Positions 43,352 to 53,295 of a stretch of DNA of 64,000 nucleotides are shown here, one piece after another (within the stretch, counting starts at the first letter, position 1; each line of letters starts with the position of its first letter). A model generated the notes under the pieces. The model was not told where the DNA came from. It was given only the letters and a program-made list of their open reading frames with translations, and made no database searches. The DNA is taken from NCBI GenBank assembly GCA_946530965.1, contig CAMNAK010000002.1, positions 308,442 through 372,441 on the forward strand, in the 5' to 3' direction. A program made the position numbers and the translations under genes. This stretch comes from an uncultured Candidatus Saccharibacteria bacterium. GTDB lineage: Bacteria > Patescibacteriota > Saccharimonadia > Saccharimonadales > Saccharimonadaceae.

Positions 43352-43380
43352 TTGACATAAGCGGTATTTTGTGCTATAAT
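43352..43380 (+). promoter_or_regulatory. Consensus sigma70-type promoter of the 43433 gene
   Basis: TTGACA (43352-43357), 17-bp spacer, TATAAT (43375-43380), then a 52-nt leader with an AAAGAGGTG SD. Confidence 0.85.
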
Positions 43381-43432
43381 ATACATATTATTCGCACATT
43401 ACCATCATCCTACAGAAAGAGGTGTTTTTACT

Positions 43433-44272
43433 ATGTTAGTAACCCCATTTAGAGCTGATCAAGTTGATCATTATGTATCAAAAGCTAAGGCTAGTTGGGA
43501 GCCTAGAATTTCCAACCTTCTGAGACATGATCGAATCCGCAAGCTCGAGCTTGATAGATGTGACGATATGGACGACATGAAGTTTCATTATTCTTTGATG
43601 AATCATGGTAGCTCTATCGAATCTCAGGGCTTAAAGTCTACCATCGGTCGCAACTCCAAGAATCTCGATAAGCAAGAGGCAATCTATTTCTCTTGGGGAA
43701 TCGAGGGCGTCCTTCATAATTGGGACGTATGGCTCAAATGGAAAATGTGTCAGATCTATAATCCTATCGCTGCGCAATGTGGCCTAAAATGCGACCCTAA
43801 GGAAGCAATGAGATTTGCTGGCGTTTGGTATGAGTATGTCGAATCTCAGCGATATCGCGAGAACAAAGACCTGCTCGAGCCGGTGTTTGAGTATGAGAAA
43901 TCTGAGCTAGAATCCAGCTACTACTTCTCGCTCGGCCTGGAAAGCGGCGTAGACTTTGATCCTGACCAGGACGACCCGAAGAAGGAACTGATTCAGTATA
44001 GTGAATATGCTTGCGAGATCTATGGTGCCGGCTTTAGTACCGACGTCTATACGCAAAAAGCGGAAAAGTGGAACATGTCCACTCCGCTCGGCAAATCCGT
44101 TACTATTGAGCCCGAAAGGCTCTGTCATCTGGTTACGAAAGACGGGGAAACTGCACTTGATGTGCTTTGCTACCTCTATAGAACTTACATGGACGACTGC
44201 AATAAGAGGGGTATTGAGCCTCCCAAGTTCGCACTCCTCGACCAGTTCGTAACTTTCTGTATCGATGACTGA
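43433..44272 (+). CDS. Soluble protein of unknown function
   Basis: A 279-residue protein I do not recognise. It is acidic and rich in Trp and Tyr. There is no signal peptide or membrane span, and no catalytic motif that I can name. It includes EAIYFSWGIEGVLHNWDVWLKW (about 82-103) and scattered single Cys. The start is set by an AAAGAGGTG SD and the stop is TGA. It has its own consensus promoter and terminator and is one of four SD-led, strongly promoted loci in the window. Frequent CTC/GAG/ATC codons set it apart from neighbouring genes. Confidence 0.7.
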   Translation: MLVTPFRADQVDHYVSKAKASWEPRISNLLRHDRIRKLELDRCDDMDDMKFHYSLMNHGSSIESQGLKSTIGRNSKNLDKQEAIYFSWGIEGVLHNWDVWLKWKMCQIYNPIAAQCGLKCDPKEAMRFAGVWYEYVESQRYRENKDLLEPVFEYEKSELESSYYFSLGLESGVDFDPDQDDPKKELIQYSEYACEIYGAGFSTDVYTQKAEKWNMSTPLGKSVTIEPERLCHLVTKDGETALDVLCYLYRTYMDDCNKRGIEPPKFALLDQFVTFCIDD

Positions 44273-44273
44273 A

Positions 44274-44298
44274 AACTCCCCGGAAGGGGAGCTTTTTC
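44274..44298 (+). terminator. Intrinsic terminator
   Basis: ctcccc and ggggag (44276-44281 with 44286-44291) pair around ggaa, followed by ctttttc, directly after the TGA of the 43433 gene. Confidence 0.85.
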
Positions 44299-44695
44299 AC
44301 TCTTTGAAAATATTCCAGGCAAGCTTTGCGCATTTTGCGCGGGCGGGCATGCGTCTAACCTCTAGTAGGGCATTCGCCTCATCGAGCTCCGGCGCATCTT
44401 TAGCTTCGTCGGCATCAAAGCAGGCAAAGAACTTTTCTGTAATTATCTTGGCTTCTTCGAAACTTTTACCAATAATCTGGCCAAGCATCAAATCTGCAGA
44501 GGCTTTGGAGATTGCACAACCAACTCCAGAAAAACTGCCATCAATAATCTTGTTGTCCTTTATCTTTAGGGAAATCTCGAGCTTATCTCCGCAGCTAGCA
44601 TTGAAAAGTTTGTAATTCTTTACGCCATCGCCAGATAGCTTGCCGTTATGTTCAGGGTGCATGTTGTGTTCAAGTAAAACTTCGTCGTAAATCAT
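44297..44695 (-). CDS. sufU: SufU-type iron-sulfur cluster scaffold / sulfur-relay protein
   Basis: A 132-residue IscU-fold protein. The three conserved Cys and the Asp are visible: NASCGDKL, GVGCAISKASADLM and RAKCAKLAW. The insertion between the second and third Cys (about 60 residues) is typical of SufU. SufU accepts persulfide sulfur from SufS and passes it to SufBC. The start overlaps the sufS stop by 4 nt. It is the last gene of the minus-strand sufCBSU cluster. Confidence 0.95.
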   Translation of the reverse strand: MIYDEVLLEHNMHPEHNGKLSGDGVKNYKLFNASCGDKLEISLKIKDNKIIDGSFSGVGCAISKASADLMLGQIIGKSFEEAKIITEKFFACFDADEAKDAPELDEANALLEVRRMPARAKCAKLAWNIFKE

Positions 44696-45771
44696 GAAAG
44701 CCCCATTTCTTTTCGGATATTTTTGACTGCCGCGGCGAGTTGCTCTACTTCTTTTTCGGTGTTATAGAAGCAGAAGCTAGCGCGAAGAATTGGACCCCAT
44801 CCGTTGTTGTCTAGGAATGGCTGGGCGCAGTGGTAGCCAGCGCGAAGCATGATGCTGTGCGAGGCAAGAACTTGTGCTGCATCGTGTGGATGAACTCCTT
44901 CAATATTGAAGCTAACGATTCCGTTCTTTGCAGAATAAATCTTGACCTCTGGAATCTTCTCGAGAAGCTTTTTGGCGTAATCGGACAATTTTGCAGTATG
45001 CTCGGAGAGCTTATTAAAATCATGGCTTAGCAAATATTCGATCGCAATTTTCAGGCTTAGCGCCCCTGCGACATTAACCGTGCCAGCCTCAAACTTTGCT
45101 GGAGCTTCGGAACAATAATTCGTAATTTTGTTGTTATTTAGCTCTACTGCATCGACCATCTCGCCACCAAAAAACACTGGCTCGTATTTTTCTGGTTCGC
45201 GAATATATAGCACGCCAATACCAAACTCTGCGCCAAGTTTATGACCAGAGAAGGCTAGGAAATCGCAAGGGCGTTTCGAAACGTCGATTCTCCTATGAAC
45301 GACCTCTTGTGCAGAATCAATAACTGTTGCAAAGTCAAAATCTGGTATCTCGCCCGTAATGTTCGACATACCGCTTTTAAGCGAGATCTCTCCATTCTGA
45401 TCCAGGCCAAAAAGATTCGCAAAAGGAAGCAAAGCGCTATGATGCAAATTGAGCGGTGCAGAAATTTTTGCATCTGGATGGCGCTGCTTCAATAGCCAAG
45501 CTGCTAGGTTTAGGCTTTCGGTCGCATTCTTTGTAAAGACAATCTGTTCTGGTTTTGCGCCAATAAAATTCGCGACGGTTTTTCTGGCGTCCTCTAAAAT
45601 CCCGGTGGCCTTAACAGATAAATCATAGAGGCCGCGACGTGGATTGGCGTTTGAAGTTTTGTAAAAATCCGACACTGCGTCAATAACGACCTGCGGTTTT
45701 TGCATGGTTGCAGCGCTGTCTAGATAAGCGAAATCCTGGCCGCTAAGAATTGGGAAATCTTCGCGAAACAT
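44692..45771 (-). CDS. sufS: Cysteine desulfurase
   Basis: A 359-residue PLP enzyme that releases sulfur from L-cysteine as a persulfide. The PLP lysine is in FSGHKLGAEFGIGVLY and the persulfide Cys in MLRAGYHCAQPF, with the family ending LRASFCFYNTEKEVEQL. It is shorter than most SufS proteins (about 405). The start shares its first base with the sufB stop, and the gene overlaps sufU by 4 nt. All four genes can be read from one mRNA. Confidence 0.95.
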   Translation of the reverse strand: MFREDFPILSGQDFAYLDSAATMQKPQVVIDAVSDFYKTSNANPRRGLYDLSVKATGILEDARKTVANFIGAKPEQIVFTKNATESLNLAAWLLKQRHPDAKISAPLNLHHSALLPFANLFGLDQNGEISLKSGMSNITGEIPDFDFATVIDSAQEVVHRRIDVSKRPCDFLAFSGHKLGAEFGIGVLYIREPEKYEPVFFGGEMVDAVELNNNKITNYCSEAPAKFEAGTVNVAGALSLKIAIEYLLSHDFNKLSEHTAKLSDYAKKLLEKIPEVKIYSAKNGIVSFNIEGVHPHDAAQVLASHSIMLRAGYHCAQPFLDNNGWGPILRASFCFYNTEKEVEQLAAAVKNIRKEMGLS

Positions 45772-47132
45772 TAGGCTAGACCATCCATTTCGAGCTTGAT
45801 TAACTCGTTCATCTCCATTGCGTACTCTACTGGTAACTCTTTAGAAACTTCGGATACAAAACCACGCACAATCATCGAGCGAGCCTCCTCATCGGAAATG
45901 CCACGAGATTTTAGATAGAAAACTGCTTCTTCGGAAATCTTGCCGACGGAAGCTTCGTGGGCTGCCTCGGAATCTTTGTTGGCGACCTTCAAGATTGGAA
46001 TCGCGTCCGCCTTCGATTCTTTGTCTACGATCAAGGATTTGCAAGAAGAATAGGCCTTTGCACCTTCGGCTTTCTCGGTAATCTTGATTAACGTCCTCGT
46101 AATCGAGTTGCCGCCGTCTTTAGAAATGCTCTTTGCATTGATTGCCGCCGAAGTGTTTGGTGCATTTAGAATCACCTTCGCGCCCGTATCTAGAACCTGA
46201 CCTTTGCCAGCAAAAGAAATGCCAGTAAACTCTTCGCGCGCGTTCGCGCCATTCAAAATTGTCATTGGATAGAGCATGGAAACTTTCGAGCCAAAGCTCC
46301 CGGTCACCCATTCCATCAGGCCGCCTTCTTCGACAATCGCGCGCTTGGTATTGAGATTAAACATATTCTTTGACCAAGATTCGACGGTTGAGAACTTTAG
46401 GTGAGCATTCTTGCCAACAAAAAGCTCGACACTACCGGCATGCAAGTTGGCGATATTGTATTTTGGAGCAGAGCAGCCCTCAATAAAATGCAAATTCGCA
46501 CCTTCGTCCAAGATAATTAGGGTATGCTCGAACTGGCCTGCGCCAGGGGCATTGAGACGGTAATAAGATTGAAGCGGAATCTCGACGCTAGTATTCTTCG
46601 GAACATAGATAAACGAGCCGCCGCTCCAGATAGCCGCATGGAGTGCTGTATATTTGTGATCTTCTGGTGGAACTAGCCGCATGAAATGCTCGCGCATGAG
46701 CTTCGCGTATTTTTTGCTCCTTAACGCTTCCTCGATAGGAAGATAGATTACGCCTTGCTTCTCGGCCTCGGCTTTTAGCCTGTGGTAGATAGTTTCGGAA
46801 TCATATTGCGCGCCAACGCCAGCCAAGCCATCTCTTTCAGCCTGAGGAATGCCAAGCTTTTCGAAAGTCTCGCGAATATCATCTGGAACTTTATCCCAAG
46901 AATCCGCCATCTCGAACTGGGGCTTTATATAGGTATCGATATTCTCTAAATTCAGCCACTCTTCTGGCTTATCTCCAGGCTTGGCGGTGGTTTTTGGAGC
47001 CCAGCTTGGCATCTCTAGCTTATTCCAAAGCTCCAAACCCTTTAGACGCAAATCTAGTACCCACTTTGGCTCTTTCTTTTGCTTCGAAATCCCTAGAACA
47101 AGTTCTTTGCTAAGTCCGCGGCTAGTCTTCAT
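45771..47132 (-). CDS. sufB: Fe-S cluster assembly protein SufB
   Basis: About 453 residues from the ATG at 47132 (MKTSRGLSKELVLGISKQKKEPKW). The open frame extends 17 codons further but runs into sufC, and this ATG fits the family. SufB forms the SufBC scaffold core. The C-terminal half is the right-handed beta-helix with SKDGGNSITRTLIKI, followed by KSLIVDKESKADAIPILKVANKDSEAAHEASVGKIS, where the Fe-S ligand region and the conserved HEA motif lie. The gene overlaps sufC by 11 nt. No sufD is present in the cluster, so a SufB2C2 complex is inferred. Confidence 0.95.
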   Translation of the reverse strand: MKTSRGLSKELVLGISKQKKEPKWVLDLRLKGLELWNKLEMPSWAPKTTAKPGDKPEEWLNLENIDTYIKPQFEMADSWDKVPDDIRETFEKLGIPQAERDGLAGVGAQYDSETIYHRLKAEAEKQGVIYLPIEEALRSKKYAKLMREHFMRLVPPEDHKYTALHAAIWSGGSFIYVPKNTSVEIPLQSYYRLNAPGAGQFEHTLIILDEGANLHFIEGCSAPKYNIANLHAGSVELFVGKNAHLKFSTVESWSKNMFNLNTKRAIVEEGGLMEWVTGSFGSKVSMLYPMTILNGANAREEFTGISFAGKGQVLDTGAKVILNAPNTSAAINAKSISKDGGNSITRTLIKITEKAEGAKAYSSCKSLIVDKESKADAIPILKVANKDSEAAHEASVGKISEEAVFYLKSRGISDEEARSMIVRGFVSEVSKELPVEYAMEMNELIKLEMDGLA

Positions 47133-47856
47133 AATTACAAAAACCTTTCTCCTGGATCTTCTGAAGCAACTTCTTGTCGCCAATCTCGGCTAGCTTGCCG
47201 TGGTTCAAAATAATTGTCTTGTCGACCTTTAGCTTGTCTAGAATACGGAAATTATGTGTAATAACGAGAATCGTCGCGCCAGTCTCCTTTTGGTAGTTGG
47301 CGAGCTCACGAGAAATCGTGTCGGAAGCGTCGACATCAAGACCAGAATCGAGCTCGTCCAAGATGATAAAATCTGGCTTCAAAATTATAAGCTGCAACAT
47401 CTCGTTGTATTTCTTCTCGCCGCCACTTAGGCCAACGTTTAGCTCGCGCTTAGCAAAAAACGGAGAGAGTTTTAGCTTCTCGCAGGCTTCGGAAATAAGA
47501 ACTTTAACGGCTGGCAGGGCAAGCTTCTGACCTCTGGCTTCGAGCGCGATTCTTAGCATCTCGACGGTGGAAATACCTGGAATCTCGGTAGGGTTTTGCA
47601 TGGAACAAAAAATCCCAAGCTTCGCACGCTTGTCGGCGGATAGCTTACTAATATCCTTTCCGCCATAAATAATCTGACCCTTGGTCTTGTAGTTTGGGTT
47701 GCCAGAAATTGCAGCCGCAATAGTAGACTTACCAGCACCATTCGGGCCGAGTAGGGCGACGGTCTCGCCCTTGTTGATAGAAAAAGAAATATCGGAAATA
47801 ATCTCGTGCTTGTCTGCAGAGGCTGAAAAATTAACTAGTTCTAAGATTTTCTCCAC
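47122..47856 (-). CDS. sufC: Fe-S cluster assembly ATPase SufC
   Basis: A 244-residue ABC-type ATPase that drives the SufB scaffold. Walker A is GPNGAGKSTI, the signature is LSGGEKKYNEML, and Walker B is FIILDELDSGLD, followed by the H-loop VITHNFR. The start is GTG with an AAGGAGAT SD 5-6 nt upstream. It is the first gene of the sufCBSU unit and overlaps sufB by 11 nt. The gene order C-B-S-U matches Gram-positive systems, which also have sufD in between. Confidence 0.96.
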   Translation of the reverse strand: MEKILELVNFSASADKHEIISDISFSINKGETVALLGPNGAGKSTIAAAISGNPNYKTKGQIIYGGKDISKLSADKRAKLGIFCSMQNPTEIPGISTVEMLRIALEARGQKLALPAVKVLISEACEKLKLSPFFAKRELNVGLSGGEKKYNEMLQLIILKPDFIILDELDSGLDVDASDTISRELANYQKETGATILVITHNFRILDKLKVDKTIILNHGKLAEIGDKKLLQKIQEKGFCNYED

Positions 47857-47967
47857 AAGATCTCCTTACTGCCTAAATTTTAGCACGCTATAAGGGGTAG
47901 CCGCAAGCGAACTGCTACTCATCGCGAAGCGCTGCGCTAGATCAGCCCTGATGATATAATGGTAAGA

Positions 47968-48924
47968 ATGATGAAGGATGACGAGATAGTATTGCGACTC
48001 AAAACCGATGGCTTAAATCCCGAAGACGTTGAGGAACTTTGTTCGCTTGGTTTTAATCTTGAAAACGGCATCCTTTACGAAAAAGATAATGCGAAAGCTC
48101 TAGCGCTCTATCGCCGTGCTTACGAGGCGGGAAGCGCAAAAGGCGCGAATAATTTTGGCTATCTCTTGGCAAAGCTCAGCACTTCTATCGAGACTACTTC
48201 TATGGCGCTCTCTATCCTAGAAAAAGCGGCCGCCCTCGGCAACACTACTGCCATGATTAATATTGGCAACATTTATGAATTTGGTCAGCGCACAGGCAAG
48301 CCAGAATACAAAGAGGCTGCAAAGTGGTATCAGCGCGCAGCTCTCCTTGGTGACGGCACGGGTGTCTTTAACTATGCAAACTTGCTTCATTCTGGTCGCG
48401 GTGTGCGCCGTGATCGCGAAACGGCATTCCTTCTATTCGAAAAACTTACCAAGCGTGGTTTTAAGGGTGCAGCATTTTATCTTGGTCTGTATTATGAAAA
48501 TGGCTACGTTGTAAAACGAGATTACAAAGAAGCCATAAGGTATTATCAGCTCGGCGCAAGCACGAACGATGCTTTTTGCTATAACCAACTCGGTCGTATG
48601 TATTGTCTTGGCCGCGGTATTCAAAAGCCAGAACCAGAGATGGGCTTTTTCTATTACGAACAGGCGGCGAAAATGGGTGACGCTACAGGCCTCTCTAATA
48701 TGGCCTATGCCTACGAAGTTGGCCAGGGCGTAAAGCAGGACACGATCAAAGCAATCGAATATTATACTCAGGCTGCCGAACTTGGCGAAGAAAACGCAAT
48801 CGAATCACTCGAGCGTTTGCGCGAAGAAATTATGGCTAGCGCCAAAGCTGCGATTAGTCGAAAAGTCGAATCTAATAAAACAACCAAAAAGCCAAAATCT
48901 AAAGAAGACGACAAAAAAGATTAA
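47968..48924 (+). CDS. Sel1-repeat (TPR-like) protein
   Basis: About 318 residues from the ATG at 47968 (MMKDDEIVLRL). An ATG at 47959 overlaps the TATAAT (47955-47960), so the later start is preferred and the mRNA is probably leaderless. Six or seven Sel1-like repeats of about 36 residues fill residues 30-280, with cores such as AAKWYQRAALLGDGTGVFNYANLLHSGRGV and AIEYYTQAAELGEENA. The C-terminal 40 residues are Lys-rich. Sel1 repeats build a solenoid for protein-protein contacts. There is no signal peptide. It lies upstream of the pilus-like locus, but no functional link is shown. Confidence 0.9.
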   Translation: MMKDDEIVLRLKTDGLNPEDVEELCSLGFNLENGILYEKDNAKALALYRRAYEAGSAKGANNFGYLLAKLSTSIETTSMALSILEKAAALGNTTAMINIGNIYEFGQRTGKPEYKEAAKWYQRAALLGDGTGVFNYANLLHSGRGVRRDRETAFLLFEKLTKRGFKGAAFYLGLYYENGYVVKRDYKEAIRYYQLGASTNDAFCYNQLGRMYCLGRGIQKPEPEMGFFYYEQAAKMGDATGLSNMAYAYEVGQGVKQDTIKAIEYYTQAAELGEENAIESLERLREEIMASAKAAISRKVESNKTTKKPKSKEDDKKD

Positions 48925-48979
48925 AATAAGCACTTGCATTTTGCAAAAAAGTATGAAAAAATGTAAGTAAGTTTTGTAA

Positions 48980-49006
48980 GGTCAAAACAAAAAGGTCAAA
49001 ACAAAT
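48980..49006 (+). repeat. Direct repeat of GGTCAAAACAAA upstream of the adhesin gene
   Basis: Two copies with a 14-bp period (48980-48993, 48994-49006) lie just before the adhesin SD. Single copies occur before the surface genes at 14294 and 7279. Confidence 0.6.
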
Positions 49007-49023
49007 AAAGAGAGGTGTTTTCG

Positions 49024-52000
49024 ATGATGTTTATACGTCACGAAATTTTAGCGCGCAGGGGGCGTGGTGAGAGGCGGCGCAATTTCACAATCGCATCAGC
49101 GATAGTCTTATTATTACTGATAGTAGCGGCCATTTATCATTTTGTAGCGGCTGCTTCCTATGACTTGGCAGGAACGACGGGTCTTACGTCTGGCGATATT
49201 ACTGGCGTAGTGACTGCTACCGACGGTTCATCTCCTGTTGGTGTTGACCGTGACGATAAAGTTTCCCTCGATATTACTTTTGGTATCGATAATGCCAAGA
49301 GGAGCACAGCTTTGCAGGGTGGTGCTATCTGGACCTACGACCTTAGTTCTCTTGTTGGCGCAAACAAAGATTTTAGCGCAGTCGAAGATATTACGACTCC
49401 ACAAAACATTTATGATTCGTCCTACAGCGCGACAGAGCCAGTCGGCACTTATACGATTTCAAATAACGTAATCTCAATCGAAATCACAAACGATGATTAT
49501 GCGACAGAGGACAGAACAAACATTCGTGTTGGCGTTGGTGCTATTCTTGACCTTAACAAAGTTGGCGTTGGCCCAAAGAATTCTACTACTCTCACCTTGC
49601 CAGGCTCTACGGTTGATACTGCAGACACAATCTCTTTCAAGACCGCAGCTATTGATGTAACCGAATCAGTCTACGACGACGAAGTTGATTCCTTCAAGAC
49701 GGGCAATACTAGCGTTGCTATCGATGCTGACGGAAGCGGCGACTATATTGCGACCTATACGACCGAGTTTATGACCGATGCTTATTTCCCAGACTTGACC
49801 GCCACTATTACTCTTACGGGCGATCAGACTTTTGTCGGGAACAATGATTTCGTAATGGCAACTTGTACTTCAAACTACTGCATCGCTAATGACAGTGTTA
49901 ATACGGTTACTATTCCATCGCAGTATATTACGATTAGTCAGGACCAGAAAACCGCTACAATTCAGATGGAACAATTCCTTTATGATTATTGTGAAGTGGG
50001 TGGCAACTGCTCCCCGGTTATTAGCGGCTACAATCTAAACCGCAACATGCAGAAGAATGCCAACTATGCAGATTACTACATTATGTATCATGCAAATCTT
50101 GGCAGTACTAACCCTACCTCAAGCAGTAATACTTATACTGCAACCGCTACGGTTTCTGGCACGGGCGAAAACAGTATTCTTGTCTCTGACTCTGATACCG
50201 TAAGCTTTGGCGCAAACGGCTCTGTTTCTGGTTCAAAGCAGGGAACATGTGTTTCTGGCGCTACGACCGTCGATGGTGTTACGACTTGTAATGCCGATGT
50301 TTCTGGTAACAGGGATATTGAATATACTGTTACGGTTGGTGAAAATGGTGAATCTCTAGACAAGGTTGTAATTGAAGATATTCTAACAGATAGCCAGGTT
50401 TTGACTCCGGCAAGCATCACTGTTCAGATGGGCGGTACTACTACAACAATTACGAGCGTCTGCCAAAACGCAGGTGATACCAAGTGTATTAATCCAGGTG
50501 CGATTGACGGCACTTATAGCAAAAATGATGTAACGCTATTTAAGTATGATTTTGCTAGCACCGATACTGGCCCTGCAACCTTTACTTACACGGTTCGCAT
50601 TGCTACCGACGCCACGATTGGCTCTGCGGATATTAATAACAAGGTCAACTTGACAATCGACCAGACAACCTATAACGATATCTGGCATTCTAAGACTCAC
50701 TACGATTTCGACGTTCAGGATTATGTCCATAAGGAAGCTTGGGCTCAGGCTAGCTCTGGCATCATTACCTGGACAATCAGGGTTTATGGTCCAGTAACCC
50801 AAGGCCAGACGTTCAATAATGTCCTTGTTCACGATGTGCCTACTTACGACAACGATACGTATTCTCAAGGTTCTATCGATACTGTATTTACGAGCGCAAA
50901 GAGGATTTCTGCCGATGGACAGACAGTAACCGACTTAACTCCAAGCGACTACACTGCTAATGGTCTGGATGTAACAATTAATACTATTGGTTACAATGAA
51001 GAGGTAGATCTTATCTTTACTTCTACCGCAAACAATGCCTTCAAGGAAGCTTATGAAGGAAGAAGTGTTCAGGTTCAGAACAATGTCTATGTCGACAACG
51101 ATAGCTCTTGGGCTTCTGCTACAATCTTGACTCCAACTGCAAACACAATAGAGAAAACGGTCAAGCCATCAGATGTTCCTGGCTACTGGCATGATAATGG
51201 TACTAGCTATGACTGGATCCAACAACGCGGCCAATCTGGCTATGAATGGACGGTAGTTATAAATGCCAACAAGGGTTACGTCGATGCTGATTACGAGCCA
51301 TACTTTACGGATACAATTCCTGCTGGTTTATACATAACAAAAGAGGGTTGGAGTGCTCCGACTACTGCGCCAAACTATACTGGTGATTCTTCGGTGGATA
51401 TTAGTCAGGCAAACTTCGATGCGTATATTGAAGTTTATCGTGTCGTTGGCGACGATTGGCAACAAGCTCAGAAGATTCCTGTAACGGTTACGAATGGTGT
51501 TATTCAGCCAGTTAACCTTGCGGCTCTATTTAATGATTCGGGCTGCCAGCTTAATACCGCTGTTCCAAGCGCGAGCTGTGCTGGTATTAATGGTGCTGCT
51601 TACTACATCAGATACTATACGAGTATCGCTAATGAAATCCATGATGATTATCTTTCTTCAAAGGTCTTCACGAATCATGCTTACATTGTAAAGAATAATG
51701 GCGGCGTCTATGAACAGATCGAAGACGATGATGCTTCAATTACTTACAAGACTAATACTGCGATTCAGAAAGACGACGCGGCCAGTACAACTCTCGATGA
51801 TACAAACACGATTCTTTATGTAATTACAGTTAATAGCGATGGCTATGCCTTTAATAACGGCGGCGTTCCTTATGCAAGCGCTGCAGATCGCAAGACTTTG
51901 ACCTTTACAGATACGCTAGAGTCTAACCTTGGCTTCGTATCAGATAAACTTGTTGCAAATAGCACGACCTATTCCTCTGCAATCGTCTGTACGGACGGCA

Positions 52001-53274
52001 CTAATGTCGAGACGAACGACTGTAGCTTTAGCTATGATAGCGAAACGCATACGATCACTGGCCAGATTCCAGATGGTGTTCTTCGCAAAATTCAGTTCAA
52101 AGCCTTCCTAACCGAACCAGAATTCAATGTTTCTCACGACATCTATAACAAGGCCTACCTAGTTACAGATAGAATCACCTTCTCTGACGAAGTAAGCAAG
52201 AGCCATATTGCTACAAAGCCGGCTGGCTGGATCAGCTCCGATGGTTTGATTAGCCTCCAAAAAGTAGATGGCAGTACTTTCGAGCCAATTAAGGATGCAG
52301 TCTTCAATGTATTTAATGTTGAATACGACGAAACAAGTGCTGGCAGCGCAAGCTACATGGCGACTGGCCAAACTACTCCGGTATGCAACCGAAGCGAAAA
52401 TGCTTGCGACTTCCCAACTGACGTACATGGTCTTGTTCAGTTTGAAAGCCTCAATGGTTTCAAGATTTCAAACCCAGAAGGTACTCCAGTTGTGAATATG
52501 GGTAGCCTATACTACTGGGTCGAAAAGAGCGTTCCGTCGCCATATCTTGCTGACGACACAAATAAGCACTACTTCATGATCTATAACGAAGGTAGTAACT
52601 ATGCGGAAACCGCAAACAATAAAGCTCTTGCCGAAAGTGTCGCAAACTCTATTATTGCAAATAGTAACGGAGATATTACTTCGATCGCAGTCCTAAGGTC
52701 TTCACATCGCTGGGTTGTTACAAATACAGAACAGAGGGTTGCAGATCTCGAAGTTCGCAAGCTTATCAAAGGTAATAGCGCCGACCCAACTCAGAAGTTC
52801 ACGGTAGATATTACTGCTACAAATAGCAATCAAACAAACGTGAACGGTAACTTCAGAGTAGAATACTTCGATGTCGACGATCCTACCGTGACAACTCTCA
52901 CGGGTTCGGTAACCTTCAATAATGGTGAAACCTCGATTGAGCTAGCTCATAACGAAGGCGTTCGTATTGTTGGTCTATATATTGGCGGCGAATATTCCGT
53001 AGAAGAGGAAGCAACTGTCTATACAACAAGCTATGCTTGCCAGGAAATCGACGCTTCTGGTACTGAACGCCAGCAAACGAGCTGTACTGCTACGGGCCTC
53101 GTAGAAGGTACAATCCAGGAAGGTACCCAGATTGCAACTATTACCAATGCGAGCGAAGCTCAGGTCTTTGGTATATTTGGTAATAAATCCACTTTGTTCG
53201 GTATATTTACGGCTGCCGGTATGGCAATGGCAGGATTTGCGGTAATCGTAATACTTAAGCTAAGAAGATGCTAA
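49024..53274 (+). CDS. Large pilus-type adhesin / surface protein
   Basis: About 1416 residues from the ATG at 49024; the frame reaches a GTG at 49015, but the AGAGAGGTG SD fits 49024. A basic N-terminus and span (ASAIVLLLLIVAAIYHFVAAA) form the export signal. Residues about 40-1060 are beta-rich adhesin domains, with DUF11/SdrG-like stretches such as NRDIEYTVTVGENGESLDKVVIEDIL. A Cna_B/SpaA-like domain follows (SLQKVDGSTFEPIKDAVFNVFN, ending at YWVEKSVP), then a domain like the Spy0128 C-domain (DLEVRKLIKGNSADPTQKFTV, GEYSVEEE, ATITNASE). A C-terminal hydrophobic span and LRRC end the protein. No LPXTG is seen. It is the first gene of the pilus-like locus. Confidence 0.82.
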   Translation: MMFIRHEILARRGRGERRRNFTIASAIVLLLLIVAAIYHFVAAASYDLAGTTGLTSGDITGVVTATDGSSPVGVDRDDKVSLDITFGIDNAKRSTALQGGAIWTYDLSSLVGANKDFSAVEDITTPQNIYDSSYSATEPVGTYTISNNVISIEITNDDYATEDRTNIRVGVGAILDLNKVGVGPKNSTTLTLPGSTVDTADTISFKTAAIDVTESVYDDEVDSFKTGNTSVAIDADGSGDYIATYTTEFMTDAYFPDLTATITLTGDQTFVGNNDFVMATCTSNYCIANDSVNTVTIPSQYITISQDQKTATIQMEQFLYDYCEVGGNCSPVISGYNLNRNMQKNANYADYYIMYHANLGSTNPTSSSNTYTATATVSGTGENSILVSDSDTVSFGANGSVSGSKQGTCVSGATTVDGVTTCNADVSGNRDIEYTVTVGENGESLDKVVIEDILTDSQVLTPASITVQMGGTTTTITSVCQNAGDTKCINPGAIDGTYSKNDVTLFKYDFASTDTGPATFTYTVRIATDATIGSADINNKVNLTIDQTTYNDIWHSKTHYDFDVQDYVHKEAWAQASSGIITWTIRVYGPVTQGQTFNNVLVHDVPTYDNDTYSQGSIDTVFTSAKRISADGQTVTDLTPSDYTANGLDVTINTIGYNEEVDLIFTSTANNAFKEAYEGRSVQVQNNVYVDNDSSWASATILTPTANTIEKTVKPSDVPGYWHDNGTSYDWIQQRGQSGYEWTVVINANKGYVDADYEPYFTDTIPAGLYITKEGWSAPTTAPNYTGDSSVDISQANFDAYIEVYRVVGDDWQQAQKIPVTVTNGVIQPVNLAALFNDSGCQLNTAVPSASCAGINGAAYYIRYYTSIANEIHDDYLSSKVFTNHAYIVKNNGGVYEQIEDDDASITYKTNTAIQKDDAASTTLDDTNTILYVITVNSDGYAFNNGGVPYASAADRKTLTFTDTLESNLGFVSDKLVANSTTYSSAIVCTDGTNVETNDCSFSYDSETHTITGQIPDGVLRKIQFKAFLTEPEFNVSHDIYNKAYLVTDRITFSDEVSKSHIATKPAGWISSDGLISLQKVDGSTFEPIKDAVFNVFNVEYDETSAGSASYMATGQTTPVCNRSENACDFPTDVHGLVQFESLNGFKISNPEGTPVVNMGSLYYWVEKSVPSPYLADDTNKHYFMIYNEGSNYAETANNKALAESVANSIIANSNGDITSIAVLRSSHRWVVTNTEQRVADLEVRKLIKGNSADPTQKFTVDITATNSNQTNVNGNFRVEYFDVDDPTVTTLTGSVTFNNGETSIELAHNEGVRIVGLYIGGEYSVEEEATVYTTSYACQEIDASGTERQQTSCTATGLVEGTIQEGTQIATITNASEAQVFGIFGNKSTLFGIFTAAGMAMAGFAVIVILKLRRC

Positions 53275-53295
53275 TCTTGAAAAAGGGAATTGCTT

